This document shows positions 56,824 through 64,000 of a stretch of 64,000 nt of DNA, one piece after another. How positions within the stretch are numbered: position 1 is the first letter of the stretch; every line of letters begins with the position of its first letter. A program made the translations under genes and the position numbers. This DNA is from Neisseria dumasiana (GTDB lineage: Bacteria; Pseudomonadota; Gammaproteobacteria; Burkholderiales; Neisseriaceae), in assembly GCF_022870885.1 (NCBI RefSeq), contig NZ_CP091509.1, forward strand, positions 1,178,001 through 1,242,000. The letters run 5' to 3'. A model generated the notes under the pieces. It made no database searches. It saw only the letters and a program-made list of their open reading frames with translations, and was not told where the DNA came from.

Positions 56824-58896
56824 ATGAAACATCTCAAAACGTTTCTGATCTGGGGCATAGTGGTATTGGTCGGCCTGGCCTCCTTTACTACGCTTGCCAT
56901 CCACAGGGGCGAGCAGGTGAGCGCGGTATGGATGGTGGTTGCCGCCATTTCCGTTTACTGTATCGCCTACCGCTTTTACAGCCTGTACATTGCCAAACAG
57001 GTGATGGCACTCGACCCCAACCGCTTAACCCCGGCCGAACGCCATAACGACGGTTTGGATTATGTGCCCACACACAAAGGCGTATTGTTCGGCCACCACT
57101 TTGCCGCCATTGCAGGCGCAGGCCCGTTGGTCGGCCCGGTGTTGGCAGCGCAAATGGGTTATTTGCCCGGCACGCTGTGGATTATTTTCGGCGTGGTTTT
57201 TGCCGGTGCCGTTCAAGATATGATGGTGCTGTTTGTTTCTATGCGCCGCGACGGTAAATCGTTGGGCGATATCGTCAAACAAGAGCTGGGCACTACCGCC
57301 GGTGTTATTGCTTCTATCGGTATTTTGATGATTATGGTCATCATCATGGCCGTGTTGGCATTGATTGTGGTTAAAGCACTGGTACACAGCCCGTGGGGTA
57401 CGTTCACCATTGCCGCCACCATGCCGATTGCACTGTTTATGGGCATCTATACCCGTTATATCCGTCCCGGCAAAATCGGTGAAATTTCCATCGTCGGCTT
57501 TATTCTGCTGATGTTGGCCATCATTTACGGTGAGAATGTTGCACAAAGCTCGTTTGCACACTACTTTGATTTAGACGGCATCCAGCTGACTTGGGCAATT
57601 ATGATCTACGGCTTCGTGGCCGCAGTATTGCCCGTATGGCTGCTGTTGACTCCGCGCGATTATCTTTCAACCTTCCTGAAAATCGGTACCATCATTGCCT
57701 TGGCTATCGGCATTCTGATTGTCAGCCCCGCTCTGCAAATGCCCGCTGTTACCCGATTTATCGACGGCACCGGCCCCGTATTCTCAGGCAGCTTGTTCCC
57801 CTTCTTGTTCATCACCATTGCCTGCGGTGCGGTTTCAGGCTTCCATGCCCTGATTTCTTCAGGTACCACGCCGAAAATGGTGGAAAACGAAACCCACGTA
57901 CGCATGATCGGCTACGGCGGCATGCTGATGGAAAGCTTTGTGGCCATTATGGCTTTGGCGGCCGCCGCATCACTTGATCCCGGCGTGTACTTTGCCATGA
58001 ACAGCCCCACTGCCCTTATCGGCACCGACGCTGCTCAAGCCGCACAAGTGATTACTAACCAACTGGGCTTCCCCGTTACTGCCGACACTTTATTGCACAC
58101 GGCTAAAGAAGTAGGTGAAAACACCATTCTGTCGCGTGCCGGTGGCGCACCGACTTTGGCCGTAGGTATGGCACACATCATGAGCCAACTGATTCCCGGC
58201 GAAGCCATGATGGCGTTCTGGTATCACTTCGCTCTCTTGTTTGAAGCGCTTTTCATTCTGACCGCGGTGGACGCAGGTACCCGCGTTGCCCGCTTTATGA
58301 TCCAAGATTTGGGCAGCGTATTCTACAAACCTTTCGGCAACACCGATTCGCTTCCCGCCAACCTGTTTGCGACTTTCTTGGCTGTTACTTTCTGGGGCTA
58401 CTTCCTTTATACCGGCGTAACCGATCCGCTGGGCGGTATCAACTCACTCTGGCCTTTGTTCGGTATCGCCAACCAAATGCTGGCCGGTGTAGCCCTGATT
58501 ATGTGTTCCGTGGTGCTCGTGAAAATGAAACGCGAACGTTATGTATGGGTTCCGCTTGTTCCTGCGGTATTGGTTTTATTCGTAACCTGCTATGCCGGTT
58601 TGCAAAAACTGTTCCACAGCGACCCCAGAATCAGCTTCTTGGCACATGCCGCTAAATTCAACGATGCGGCGGCACGCGGTGAAGTTTTGGCTCCGGCTAA
58701 AGACTTAGAGCAAATGAGCCGTATCGCATTTAACGACTATGTTAACTCTGGTTTAACCATCTTGTTCCTTTCCATCGTCGTTATCGTAGCCATATACGGA
58801 TTGCGGGTTGCCTTGAAAGCGCGTAAAGTAGCATGGCCTACTGCCAAAGAAGTGCCTGCGGTTTACCGTAACGAGGTTCAAAGTAATGAGTCATAA
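56824..58896 (+). CDS. cstA: CstA-family peptide/pyruvate transporter
   Basis: The 690-aa polytopic protein has some sixteen to eighteen hydrophobic segments. CstA hallmarks include FGHHFAAIAGAGPLVGPVLA near the N-terminus, SSGTTPKM and GTRVARFM. Relatives include E. coli CstA and the pyruvate/H+ symporter BtsT. Start at 56824 chosen because AGGTCTTT precedes it and MKHLKTFLIWG is a good first helix. Overlaps the YbdD/YjiX gene by 11 bp, as in E. coli. Confidence 0.94.
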   Translation: MKHLKTFLIWGIVVLVGLASFTTLAIHRGEQVSAVWMVVAAISVYCIAYRFYSLYIAKQVMALDPNRLTPAERHNDGLDYVPTHKGVLFGHHFAAIAGAGPLVGPVLAAQMGYLPGTLWIIFGVVFAGAVQDMMVLFVSMRRDGKSLGDIVKQELGTTAGVIASIGILMIMVIIMAVLALIVVKALVHSPWGTFTIAATMPIALFMGIYTRYIRPGKIGEISIVGFILLMLAIIYGENVAQSSFAHYFDLDGIQLTWAIMIYGFVAAVLPVWLLLTPRDYLSTFLKIGTIIALAIGILIVSPALQMPAVTRFIDGTGPVFSGSLFPFLFITIACGAVSGFHALISSGTTPKMVENETHVRMIGYGGMLMESFVAIMALAAAASLDPGVYFAMNSPTALIGTDAAQAAQVITNQLGFPVTADTLLHTAKEVGENTILSRAGGAPTLAVGMAHIMSQLIPGEAMMAFWYHFALLFEALFILTAVDAGTRVARFMIQDLGSVFYKPFGNTDSLPANLFATFLAVTFWGYFLYTGVTDPLGGINSLWPLFGIANQMLAGVALIMCSVVLVKMKRERYVWVPLVPAVLVLFVTCYAGLQKLFHSDPRISFLAHAAKFNDAAARGEVLAPAKDLEQMSRIAFNDYVNSGLTILFLSIVVIVAIYGLRVALKARKVAWPTAKEVPAVYRNEVQSNES

Positions 58897-59092
58897 TTTA
58901 TTGCAATTCATCAAACGCGCATGGAAAACAGCACGCCTGACCGGCAGCCTGATGGTTGGCGTACCCGACTATGAAAACTATGTTGCCCGTCAACGCAAAC
59001 ACAACCCTAATGCGCCGGTGATGACGAAATTGCAATTTCAGGATTACTGCAGCAAGCGCCGCAGCGGAAGCAATGGCGGACGATGCTGTTAG
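58886..59092 (+). CDS. YbdD/YjiX family small protein
   Basis: The 68-aa protein is typical of DUF466 (RLTGSLMVGVPDYENYVARQ). It always accompanies cstA or btsT genes and is thought to assist the transporter. The C-terminus (KRRSGSNGGRCC) is family-like. Confidence 0.93.
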   Translation: MSHNLLQFIKRAWKTARLTGSLMVGVPDYENYVARQRKHNPNAPVMTKLQFQDYCSKRRSGSNGGRCC

Positions 59093-59120
59093 TTCATCAT
59101 CTGAAAACATCCTGAAAGAA

Positions 59121-59151
59121 AAACTCCCGCCGATGAAGGCGGGAGTTTTTT
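59121..59151 (+). terminator. Intrinsic terminator after cstA-ybdD
   Basis: Stem AAACTCCCGCC with complement and six T residues. Confidence 0.85.
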
Positions 59152-59234
59152 CAGACGGCCTCCATCCAGCCAAAATAAATTTCATTACAATTCATATTAT
59201 TAATCTATTTTCATATAAACGGATTAAAAATATA

Positions 59235-59262
59235 TTGACGATTATAAAAACCAAGCTATAAT
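59235..59262 (+). promoter_or_regulatory. tRNA-Asn promoter
   Basis: TTGACG (59235-59240) and TATAAT (59257-59262) with a 16-bp spacer, 10 bp before the tRNA. Confidence 0.8.
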
Positions 59263-59272
59263 GTCGACTTCT

Positions 59273-59348
59273 TCCCCGATAGCTCAGTCGGTAGAGCGAC
59301 GGACTGTTAATCCGCAGGTCCCTGGTTCGAGCCCAGGTCGGGGAGCCA
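59273..59348 (+). tRNA. tRNA-Asn (GUU)
   Basis: A 76-nt cloverleaf with encoded CCA. Acceptor stem TCCCCGA/TCGGGGA, D-arm AGCTCAGTCGGTAGAGC, anticodon GTT at 59306-59308, T-arm GGTTCGAGCC. A mobile element and a T6SS locus follow, typical of a tRNA-linked variable region. Confidence 0.97.
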
Positions 59349-59360
59349 AATAAATCAACA

Positions 59361-59397
59361 AGATAGGCCGCAAGCAATTGCGGCCTATCTTGTTTTT
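59361..59397 (+). terminator. tRNA-Asn terminator
   Basis: Stem AGATAGGCCGCAA with complement followed by TTGTTTTT. Confidence 0.85.
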
Positions 59398-59569
59398 AGA
59401 CGGTTTGATAGACGGTCTCAAATTTTACAAAACTTTTAAAATACCTTTGTTACACAATCAAAAATATCTACCGTCTTATTAGTTTAATGCTCTTTTCTCA
59501 TCGAACCTAAAAATTAAGAAACTTATTCCATAAGAAACCCATTGCACGAGCAATTTACATATGACAAAA

Positions 59570-60777
59570 GGCCGAGACCTTTGCAAAATAGCCCCTTTAC
59601 CCAACAGCCGAAACCCAAACACAGGATTTCGGCTGTTTTCCGTTCTAAATATCCCCTTTATTCTTCTCAAATACCCGATAATCGGGTATCTGAGCTGCCT
59701 TTCAGATGGCAACAGGCGCACGTAGCCTGTTGGCTGCTTTCAACAGGTTCAAACACATCGCCTTCAGATGGCTTTGCGCACTCACTTTGCTCAGGCCAAA
59801 ATAAGTTGCCCGGGCATGGCAGAATTTACGGTGCAGCGTACCAAAGCTTTGTTCGACCACATAACGGGTTTTCGATAAGTGTCGGTTACGTTTGGTTTGC
59901 GCTTCCGTTAGCGGCCGGTTGCGGTGGGATTTGCACATGATGCCGTCCCGCAACTGATGTTCTTCCAGATGTTGCCGGTTTTCCATACTGTCGTAGCCTT
60001 TATCGGCATAGACAGTCGTGCCTTTGGCTAGGCCTTCCAACAAAGGCAGCAGGTGTTTGTACTCATGGGCATTGGCGGCAGTGATGTGCAGTTTCTCAAT
60101 ATAGCCTTCCGCATCGGTACGGGTATGTTGTTTGTAACCCAGATGGAAGCGGCCGTCTTTCTTTACCCAACGGGCATCGCTGTCTTTACTCGGTGTGGTT
60201 TGGCTGTTGACCCGCCCTTCGTCATCCACTTCTGTGGCCTGACGCTGTTTGCCGCCGGCCGTCTGAATAATGGTGGCGTCAACGATGGCGGCGGATGCTT
60301 TCTCTACTTTTAAACCCTTGTCAGTCAGTTGGCGGTTAATCAGATCCAGTAATTCGGCCAAGGTGTTGTCTTGCGCCAGCCAGTTGCGGAAACGGCAGAG
60401 GGTGCTGTGGTCGGGAATGCAAAAGTTGTCAAAGCGGCAGAAGAGTTGAAAATCGATACGGGTGATGAGGCTGTATTCGAGTTCAGGGTCGGAAAGGCTG
60501 TGCCATTGGCCGAGTAGAATGGCTTTGAACATGGATAGCAGGGGATAGGCGGGACGGCCGCGGTGGTCTCGAAGGTAGCGGGTTCTTTGATGGTTGAGGT
60601 AATGTTCGATCGGTTGCCAATCAATCACCTGCTCCAACTTCAACAGGGGGAAGCGGCCGATGTGTTTGGCAATCATGGCTTGTGCGGTTTGCTGAAAGAA
60701 GGTGCTCATGAAAAATCCCCTAAATGTCTTGGTAGGGAATTTAGGGGATTGTGGGGAATTTTGCAAAGGTCTCGGCC
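59570..60777 (-). mobile_element. Complete IS5-family element inserted in a DUS palindrome
   Basis: Terminal repeats GAGACCTTTGCAAAA (59574) and TTTTGCAAAGGTCTC (to 60773) bound 1200 bp with an intact transposase. Four-bp GGCC repeats (59570-59573, 60774-60777) look like the target duplication. Removing the element rejoins a long palindrome, ATATGACAAAAGGCC on the left and its complement on the right of an inverted DUS. Confidence 0.9.
59702..60709 (-). CDS. IS5-family transposase
   Basis: The 335-aa DDE transposase has the N-terminal DUF772 region (RGRPAYPLLSMFKAILLGQW), IVDATIIQTAGGK with the first Asp, VYADKGYDS with the second Asp, and YVVEQSFGTLHRKF with the catalytic Glu. Uninterrupted. 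Start at 60709 (MSTFFQQTAQAM) fits IS5/IS1106 relatives of Neisseria. Confidence 0.93.
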   Translation of the reverse strand: MSTFFQQTAQAMIAKHIGRFPLLKLEQVIDWQPIEHYLNHQRTRYLRDHRGRPAYPLLSMFKAILLGQWHSLSDPELEYSLITRIDFQLFCRFDNFCIPDHSTLCRFRNWLAQDNTLAELLDLINRQLTDKGLKVEKASAAIVDATIIQTAGGKQRQATEVDDEGRVNSQTTPSKDSDARWVKKDGRFHLGYKQHTRTDAEGYIEKLHITAANAHEYKHLLPLLEGLAKGTTVYADKGYDSMENRQHLEEHQLRDGIMCKSHRNRPLTEAQTKRNRHLSKTRYVVEQSFGTLHRKFCHARATYFGLSKVSAQSHLKAMCLNLLKAANRLRAPVAI

Positions 60778-60900
60778 GTCTGAAATTTCAGACGGCCTTT
60801 TGTCATATGTAAATAGAAAATAAATATCTATTCTGCTATATTGCCAAAGCATATATCTTGAATTCCGATACTTTGACACACCGCTTTTGGAACACTCGCG

Positions 60901-63693
60901 ATGACCCAAACCCAATCCTACCGCCTCACCTTCTCCCGCTTCAGTCCCTCCCTCTCCGTCGCCTCCTTCACCGCCGCCGAAGCCTTAAACACAGCCTACC
61001 GCCTCGACATCGAACTCACTTCTGTTGATTCTGATTTACCGCTGTCGTCATACATTAATCAGGCGGTCAAGTTTACGGTAACACCGGTAAGCTCTGATGC
61101 GTTGGGATTGATCGAAGGGATGATCGCGCCCCAAGCGTTGAAGGAATGGAGCGGTATCATCACTTCGTGTGAGAAGCTGTTGGTATCGGCCGACGAAACC
61201 CGTTACCGCATGGTATTGGAACCCCGTATCGCCGCATTGAAGCATCATCGCACTTCGCGGCTGTTTCAAAACCAAAACGTTCCCGACATTATTGCTTCAT
61301 TACTGAAACACCACGGCTTCTCCGGCGTCGATTTCCGCTTTAACACTTCCCGCGAATACGGTGTGCGCGAGTATGTGACCCAGTATCAGGAAAGCGACTT
61401 CGCCTTTATCAACCGGCTGTGCGAAGAAGAAGGCATTTGGTATGCCTTCGAGCAGAACGCCCAATATGGCGAGGTGGCGGTATTCGGCGACGATGCCGCC
61501 CATTATTTTCGCGACAACCGTCATCTGTATCCCTACCGCCCTCATGGTGGGTTGGAGAGCGTCGGTGAAGAAGCGGTGTTCGCCTTACAGGTGAAACACA
61601 ACCCGATTCTCGAATCCATCCGCGTCGGCGACTACAACTACCGCGATGCCGATACCGATTTGTCGTCCCAAGTAACAGCTAAAGATAAGGAAAGCGACAG
61701 CAGCGTCTTACTCGGCAGCGACAGCCATTGGGGTTTGCATCAAAAGACCCCCGAGGAAGCGCAACTTCAGACGGCCTTACTGCAACAGCTCAACCACAGC
61801 CGCCGTATTGTTGCCTCCGGCAGCGGCAACATTACCGCCCTCAGCCCCGGCCAAGTGTTTCAGACGGCCCCGAGCTTCAGCGAAGCGCCCAACGGCTGGC
61901 TGGTGGTGTCGCTCACCCATAGGGGCAGCCGCGGTCAAGCGTACAGCCACAGTTTTACCGCCATCCCCGCCGACAGCATCTTCCGCCCCGAACGCATCAC
62001 CCCGCTGCCTAAGATACAGGGCAGCCTACCCGCCAGAGTCACCAGCCCCGGCAACTACACCTACGCCTATATCGACAACATGGGGCGCTATCGCGTCAAA
62101 CTGCCGTTCGACCTCGACGAATGGAGCCCGGGCGGGGAAAGCCGCCCCATCCGCCTAGCCAAACCCTATGCCGGCCCCGACTACGGCCAACACTTCCCCT
62201 TACACGAAGGCACCGAAGTGATGCTGTCGTTTGTACAGGGTAATCCCGACAGGCCTTACATCAGCGGGGTAATGCACGACAGTTCCCACCCCGACCACGT
62301 TCCCGCAGACTGGAACACCCGCAACGTTATCCGCACCTGGGCGAACAACAAACTGCGGATGGAAGACAAACAGGGTCAGGAACACATCAAACTGGCGACC
62401 GAATACGGCAAAACCCAACTCAACCTCGGTCATATCGTCGACAGCGAACGAAAGCTCCGAGGTGATGATGGACAAGGCTTTGAGCTGCGTACTGACCATT
62501 GGGGTTCTGTACGCGCAGGCAAAGGCTTATTTCTATCAGCCAACGCCCAAAGTGCTGCTAATGGTGAAGTTTTAGATATGGAAGCAACTATCCAACAATT
62601 AAAAGAAGCGTTGGATATGGCACAGGGTTTAGCTAAAGCAGCCAAACGTGCGGAAACCCCATTAGGTGATCAAGATGTAAATAGCGGTAGTAAAGATTTA
62701 ATGGATCAAGGCGGCCAATACGGCAGCAGCAGTCTGAGTGAACTTGATGCTAAAGGTTTGAAAAATGCCGGCCTGATTGCCAGTGCGCCAGCTGGTATCG
62801 TATTGAGCACACCAAAGCACATTCAAATCAGTGCTACTGAAAATATTCTTCATACCGCTGGCAACAATATCCACAACAGTGTCTTCAAGAAATTCACTGT
62901 TGCAGCTGGCGAATTGATCAGCTTTTTTGCCCAAACCCTAGGCATCAAAATGGTTGCGTCCAAAGGAGACATAACGCTACAGGCACAACAAGATAATATT
63001 ACGGTCGCAGCAGCCAAAGATATCCGCATCGATAGCGTAAACGGTGAAATAACTATTTCCGCCTCTAAAAAGCTAACATTAGTGTGTGATGGTTCTTATA
63101 TTACTTTAGGTGGCGGCAATGTCGAGATTGGCACACCTGGGCAAATCATCAATAAATCTTCTGGCTGGCAAAGTACTGGCCCCTCTAGTAAATCTGTAAA
63201 AGGTACCATGCCGAAAGTAGCTAAAGGCCAACTAGAGCTGCTTCATTACTATGCAACGCAAAAGAAAGACGGTGTAGCTGGAGGTGAATACACTGTTATC
63301 GATAGTTCCGGGCAAGTACGTAAAGGTATTTTAGATAGTAATGGTTATGCAGTTGTGAGCGGACTGGCTGAAGGTGCTGCGAAGGTAGTATTTAGTAAAG
63401 ATCCGAGAGATGGCCATAGTGATAAAGATATTATCGAAGATGCTTTTAGAGTCTTACCAATTGGAAAACAAACTACTTCAGATAAAAATCAAATTGCACA
63501 ATTTGAAATCGCCAAAAAAGAAGTAGACACACTTTTAGCAGATACCAAAAATTTGGTCTCACAAGCACAAGCATTAAAGCAAGTTTCCGACAACATAAAA
63601 TCCCGATCTTATAAAGATTTAGCTAAAAGCTTGTCCATAAATCAACAGCTTGTTTTAACTGAAAAGATTACATCTAATATCAAAAAGAAATAA
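60901..63693 (+). CDS. vgrG: Type VI secretion spike protein VgrG with C-terminal TTR-like domain
   Basis: The 930-aa protein has the gp27-like base at residues 1-380 (YVTQYQESDFAFINRLCEEEG) and the gp5-like OB region (YAYIDNMGRYRVKLPFDLDE, VMLSFVQGNPDRPYISG). DUF2345 with beta-helix repeats follows (ITLQAQQDNITVAAAKDIRI). A transthyretin-like domain lies at about 775-845 (GEYTVIDSSGQVRKGILDSN), then a coiled tail. VgrG trimers tip the T6SS tube; TTR domains recruit effectors. Base composition becomes AT-rich after about residue 515. No tss genes are in the window. Confidence 0.92.
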   Translation: MTQTQSYRLTFSRFSPSLSVASFTAAEALNTAYRLDIELTSVDSDLPLSSYINQAVKFTVTPVSSDALGLIEGMIAPQALKEWSGIITSCEKLLVSADETRYRMVLEPRIAALKHHRTSRLFQNQNVPDIIASLLKHHGFSGVDFRFNTSREYGVREYVTQYQESDFAFINRLCEEEGIWYAFEQNAQYGEVAVFGDDAAHYFRDNRHLYPYRPHGGLESVGEEAVFALQVKHNPILESIRVGDYNYRDADTDLSSQVTAKDKESDSSVLLGSDSHWGLHQKTPEEAQLQTALLQQLNHSRRIVASGSGNITALSPGQVFQTAPSFSEAPNGWLVVSLTHRGSRGQAYSHSFTAIPADSIFRPERITPLPKIQGSLPARVTSPGNYTYAYIDNMGRYRVKLPFDLDEWSPGGESRPIRLAKPYAGPDYGQHFPLHEGTEVMLSFVQGNPDRPYISGVMHDSSHPDHVPADWNTRNVIRTWANNKLRMEDKQGQEHIKLATEYGKTQLNLGHIVDSERKLRGDDGQGFELRTDHWGSVRAGKGLFLSANAQSAANGEVLDMEATIQQLKEALDMAQGLAKAAKRAETPLGDQDVNSGSKDLMDQGGQYGSSSLSELDAKGLKNAGLIASAPAGIVLSTPKHIQISATENILHTAGNNIHNSVFKKFTVAAGELISFFAQTLGIKMVASKGDITLQAQQDNITVAAAKDIRIDSVNGEITISASKKLTLVCDGSYITLGGGNVEIGTPGQIINKSSGWQSTGPSSKSVKGTMPKVAKGQLELLHYYATQKKDGVAGGEYTVIDSSGQVRKGILDSNGYAVVSGLAEGAAKVVFSKDPRDGHSDKDIIEDAFRVLPIGKQTTSDKNQIAQFEIAKKEVDTLLADTKNLVSQAQALKQVSDNIKSRSYKDLAKSLSINQQLVLTEKITSNIKKK

Positions 63694-63753
63694 TCGGAAG
63701 TTAAATAATTTTTTACAACTATATCAGTTTGAATTTTAAAGAGTAACATCAAA

Positions 63754-64000
63754 ATGGCTCCTCAAACCACACCATATAAAAAAGTTGCAGTTGGCCCTAA
63801 AAATACTTTCACCAAGGATGCCCAAAGAGGAGCTTCTAAATTTGATAGGTGGCTCAGAAATATTTCAGACGGCTATGTAACTTTAGATAGGCTGGCAATG
63901 GCTGCCGGAGCAATACCTGTTATCGGCAATGCAATGGCTGTTGTTGATACCATGCTTGCTATTAAAGATATGGCCAGCAAAAAAAATACCGATATGTTCG
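63754..64000 (+). CDS. Probable T6SS effector (partial, N-terminus only)
   Basis: An ORF starts MAPQTTPYKKVAVGPKN 60 bp after vgrG and runs off the window. The first 82 residues include a hydrophobic stretch, RLAMAAGAIPVIGNAMAVVD, of the kind found near the N-terminus of PAAR/Rhs and other polymorphic T6SS effectors. An internal DUS core encodes NISDGY. The toxin domain and any immunity gene lie beyond the edge. AT-rich like the vgrG tail. Confidence 0.6.
   Translation, partial: MAPQTTPYKKVAVGPKNTFTKDAQRGASKFDRWLRNISDGYVTLDRLAMAAGAIPVIGNAMAVVDTMLAIKDMASKKNTDMF

Overview
The window is chromosomal DNA of a Neisseria species. Dozens of copies of the Neisseria DNA uptake sequence GCCGTCTGAA are scattered through it. 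Most are in the AGGCCGTCTGAA form and a minority in the ATGCCGTCTGAA form, and many are paired head-to-head as terminator hairpins. The predominance of the AG form points to a commensal or animal-associated Neisseria rather than N. meningitidis or N. gonorrhoeae, but I cannot name the species. Almost everything between the mobile elements is core housekeeping DNA.

Layout. 1-8.8 kb: a partial YtfL/PaeA-like CNNM-CBS membrane protein, a 2Fe-2S flavoreductase, and gatC-gatA-gatB for tRNA-dependent amidation. gatA and gatB are separated by an AT-rich DpnII-type GATC restriction-modification island (two methylases and an endonuclease), flanked by a small acidic ORF and a frameshifted mini-gene. 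9-14.6 kb: the rod-shape operon mreB-mreC-mreD-mrdA-rodA. 14.7-24.3 kb: MarC, an M16 peptidase, RidA, YbaK, DusA and the haem operon hemD-hemX-hemY, followed by hemE at 24.4 kb. 25.6-30.7 kb: gloB, an iron alcohol dehydrogenase and clpB, which has a sigma-32-type promoter. 30.9-35.2 kb: trpS, a flavin reductase, a DUF924 protein and several hypothetical genes. 35.4-41.2 kb: uup and a giant FAD/Fe-S oxidoreductase. 41.5-46.4 kb: the SRP RNA gene ffs, hpnC, recO-pdxJ-acpS, and an ACT-domain protein with its UPF0210 partner. 46.6-52.5 kb: efp beside its rhamnosyltransferase earP, holC, serS, and a two-domain glycosyltransferase. 52.7-54.5 kb: two lipoprotein genes separated by a complete IS1016-like element (IS1595 family) with an 8-bp target duplication. 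54.9-59.1 kb: rbfA-truB and cstA-ybdD. 59.2-64 kb: tRNA-Asn, a complete IS5-family element that landed in a DUS palindrome, and an orphan type VI secretion vgrG followed by the start of a probable effector gene cut by the window edge.

The most interesting accessory parts are the vgrG/effector locus, the DpnII island splitting gatCAB, a 60-bp miniature derivative of the IS1016-like element at 18.3 kb, a nested inverted repeat at 35.2-35.3 kb, and a DnaA-box cluster with a tandem repeat at 48.5-48.8 kb. I found no CRISPR array, rRNA operon or prophage structural genes.
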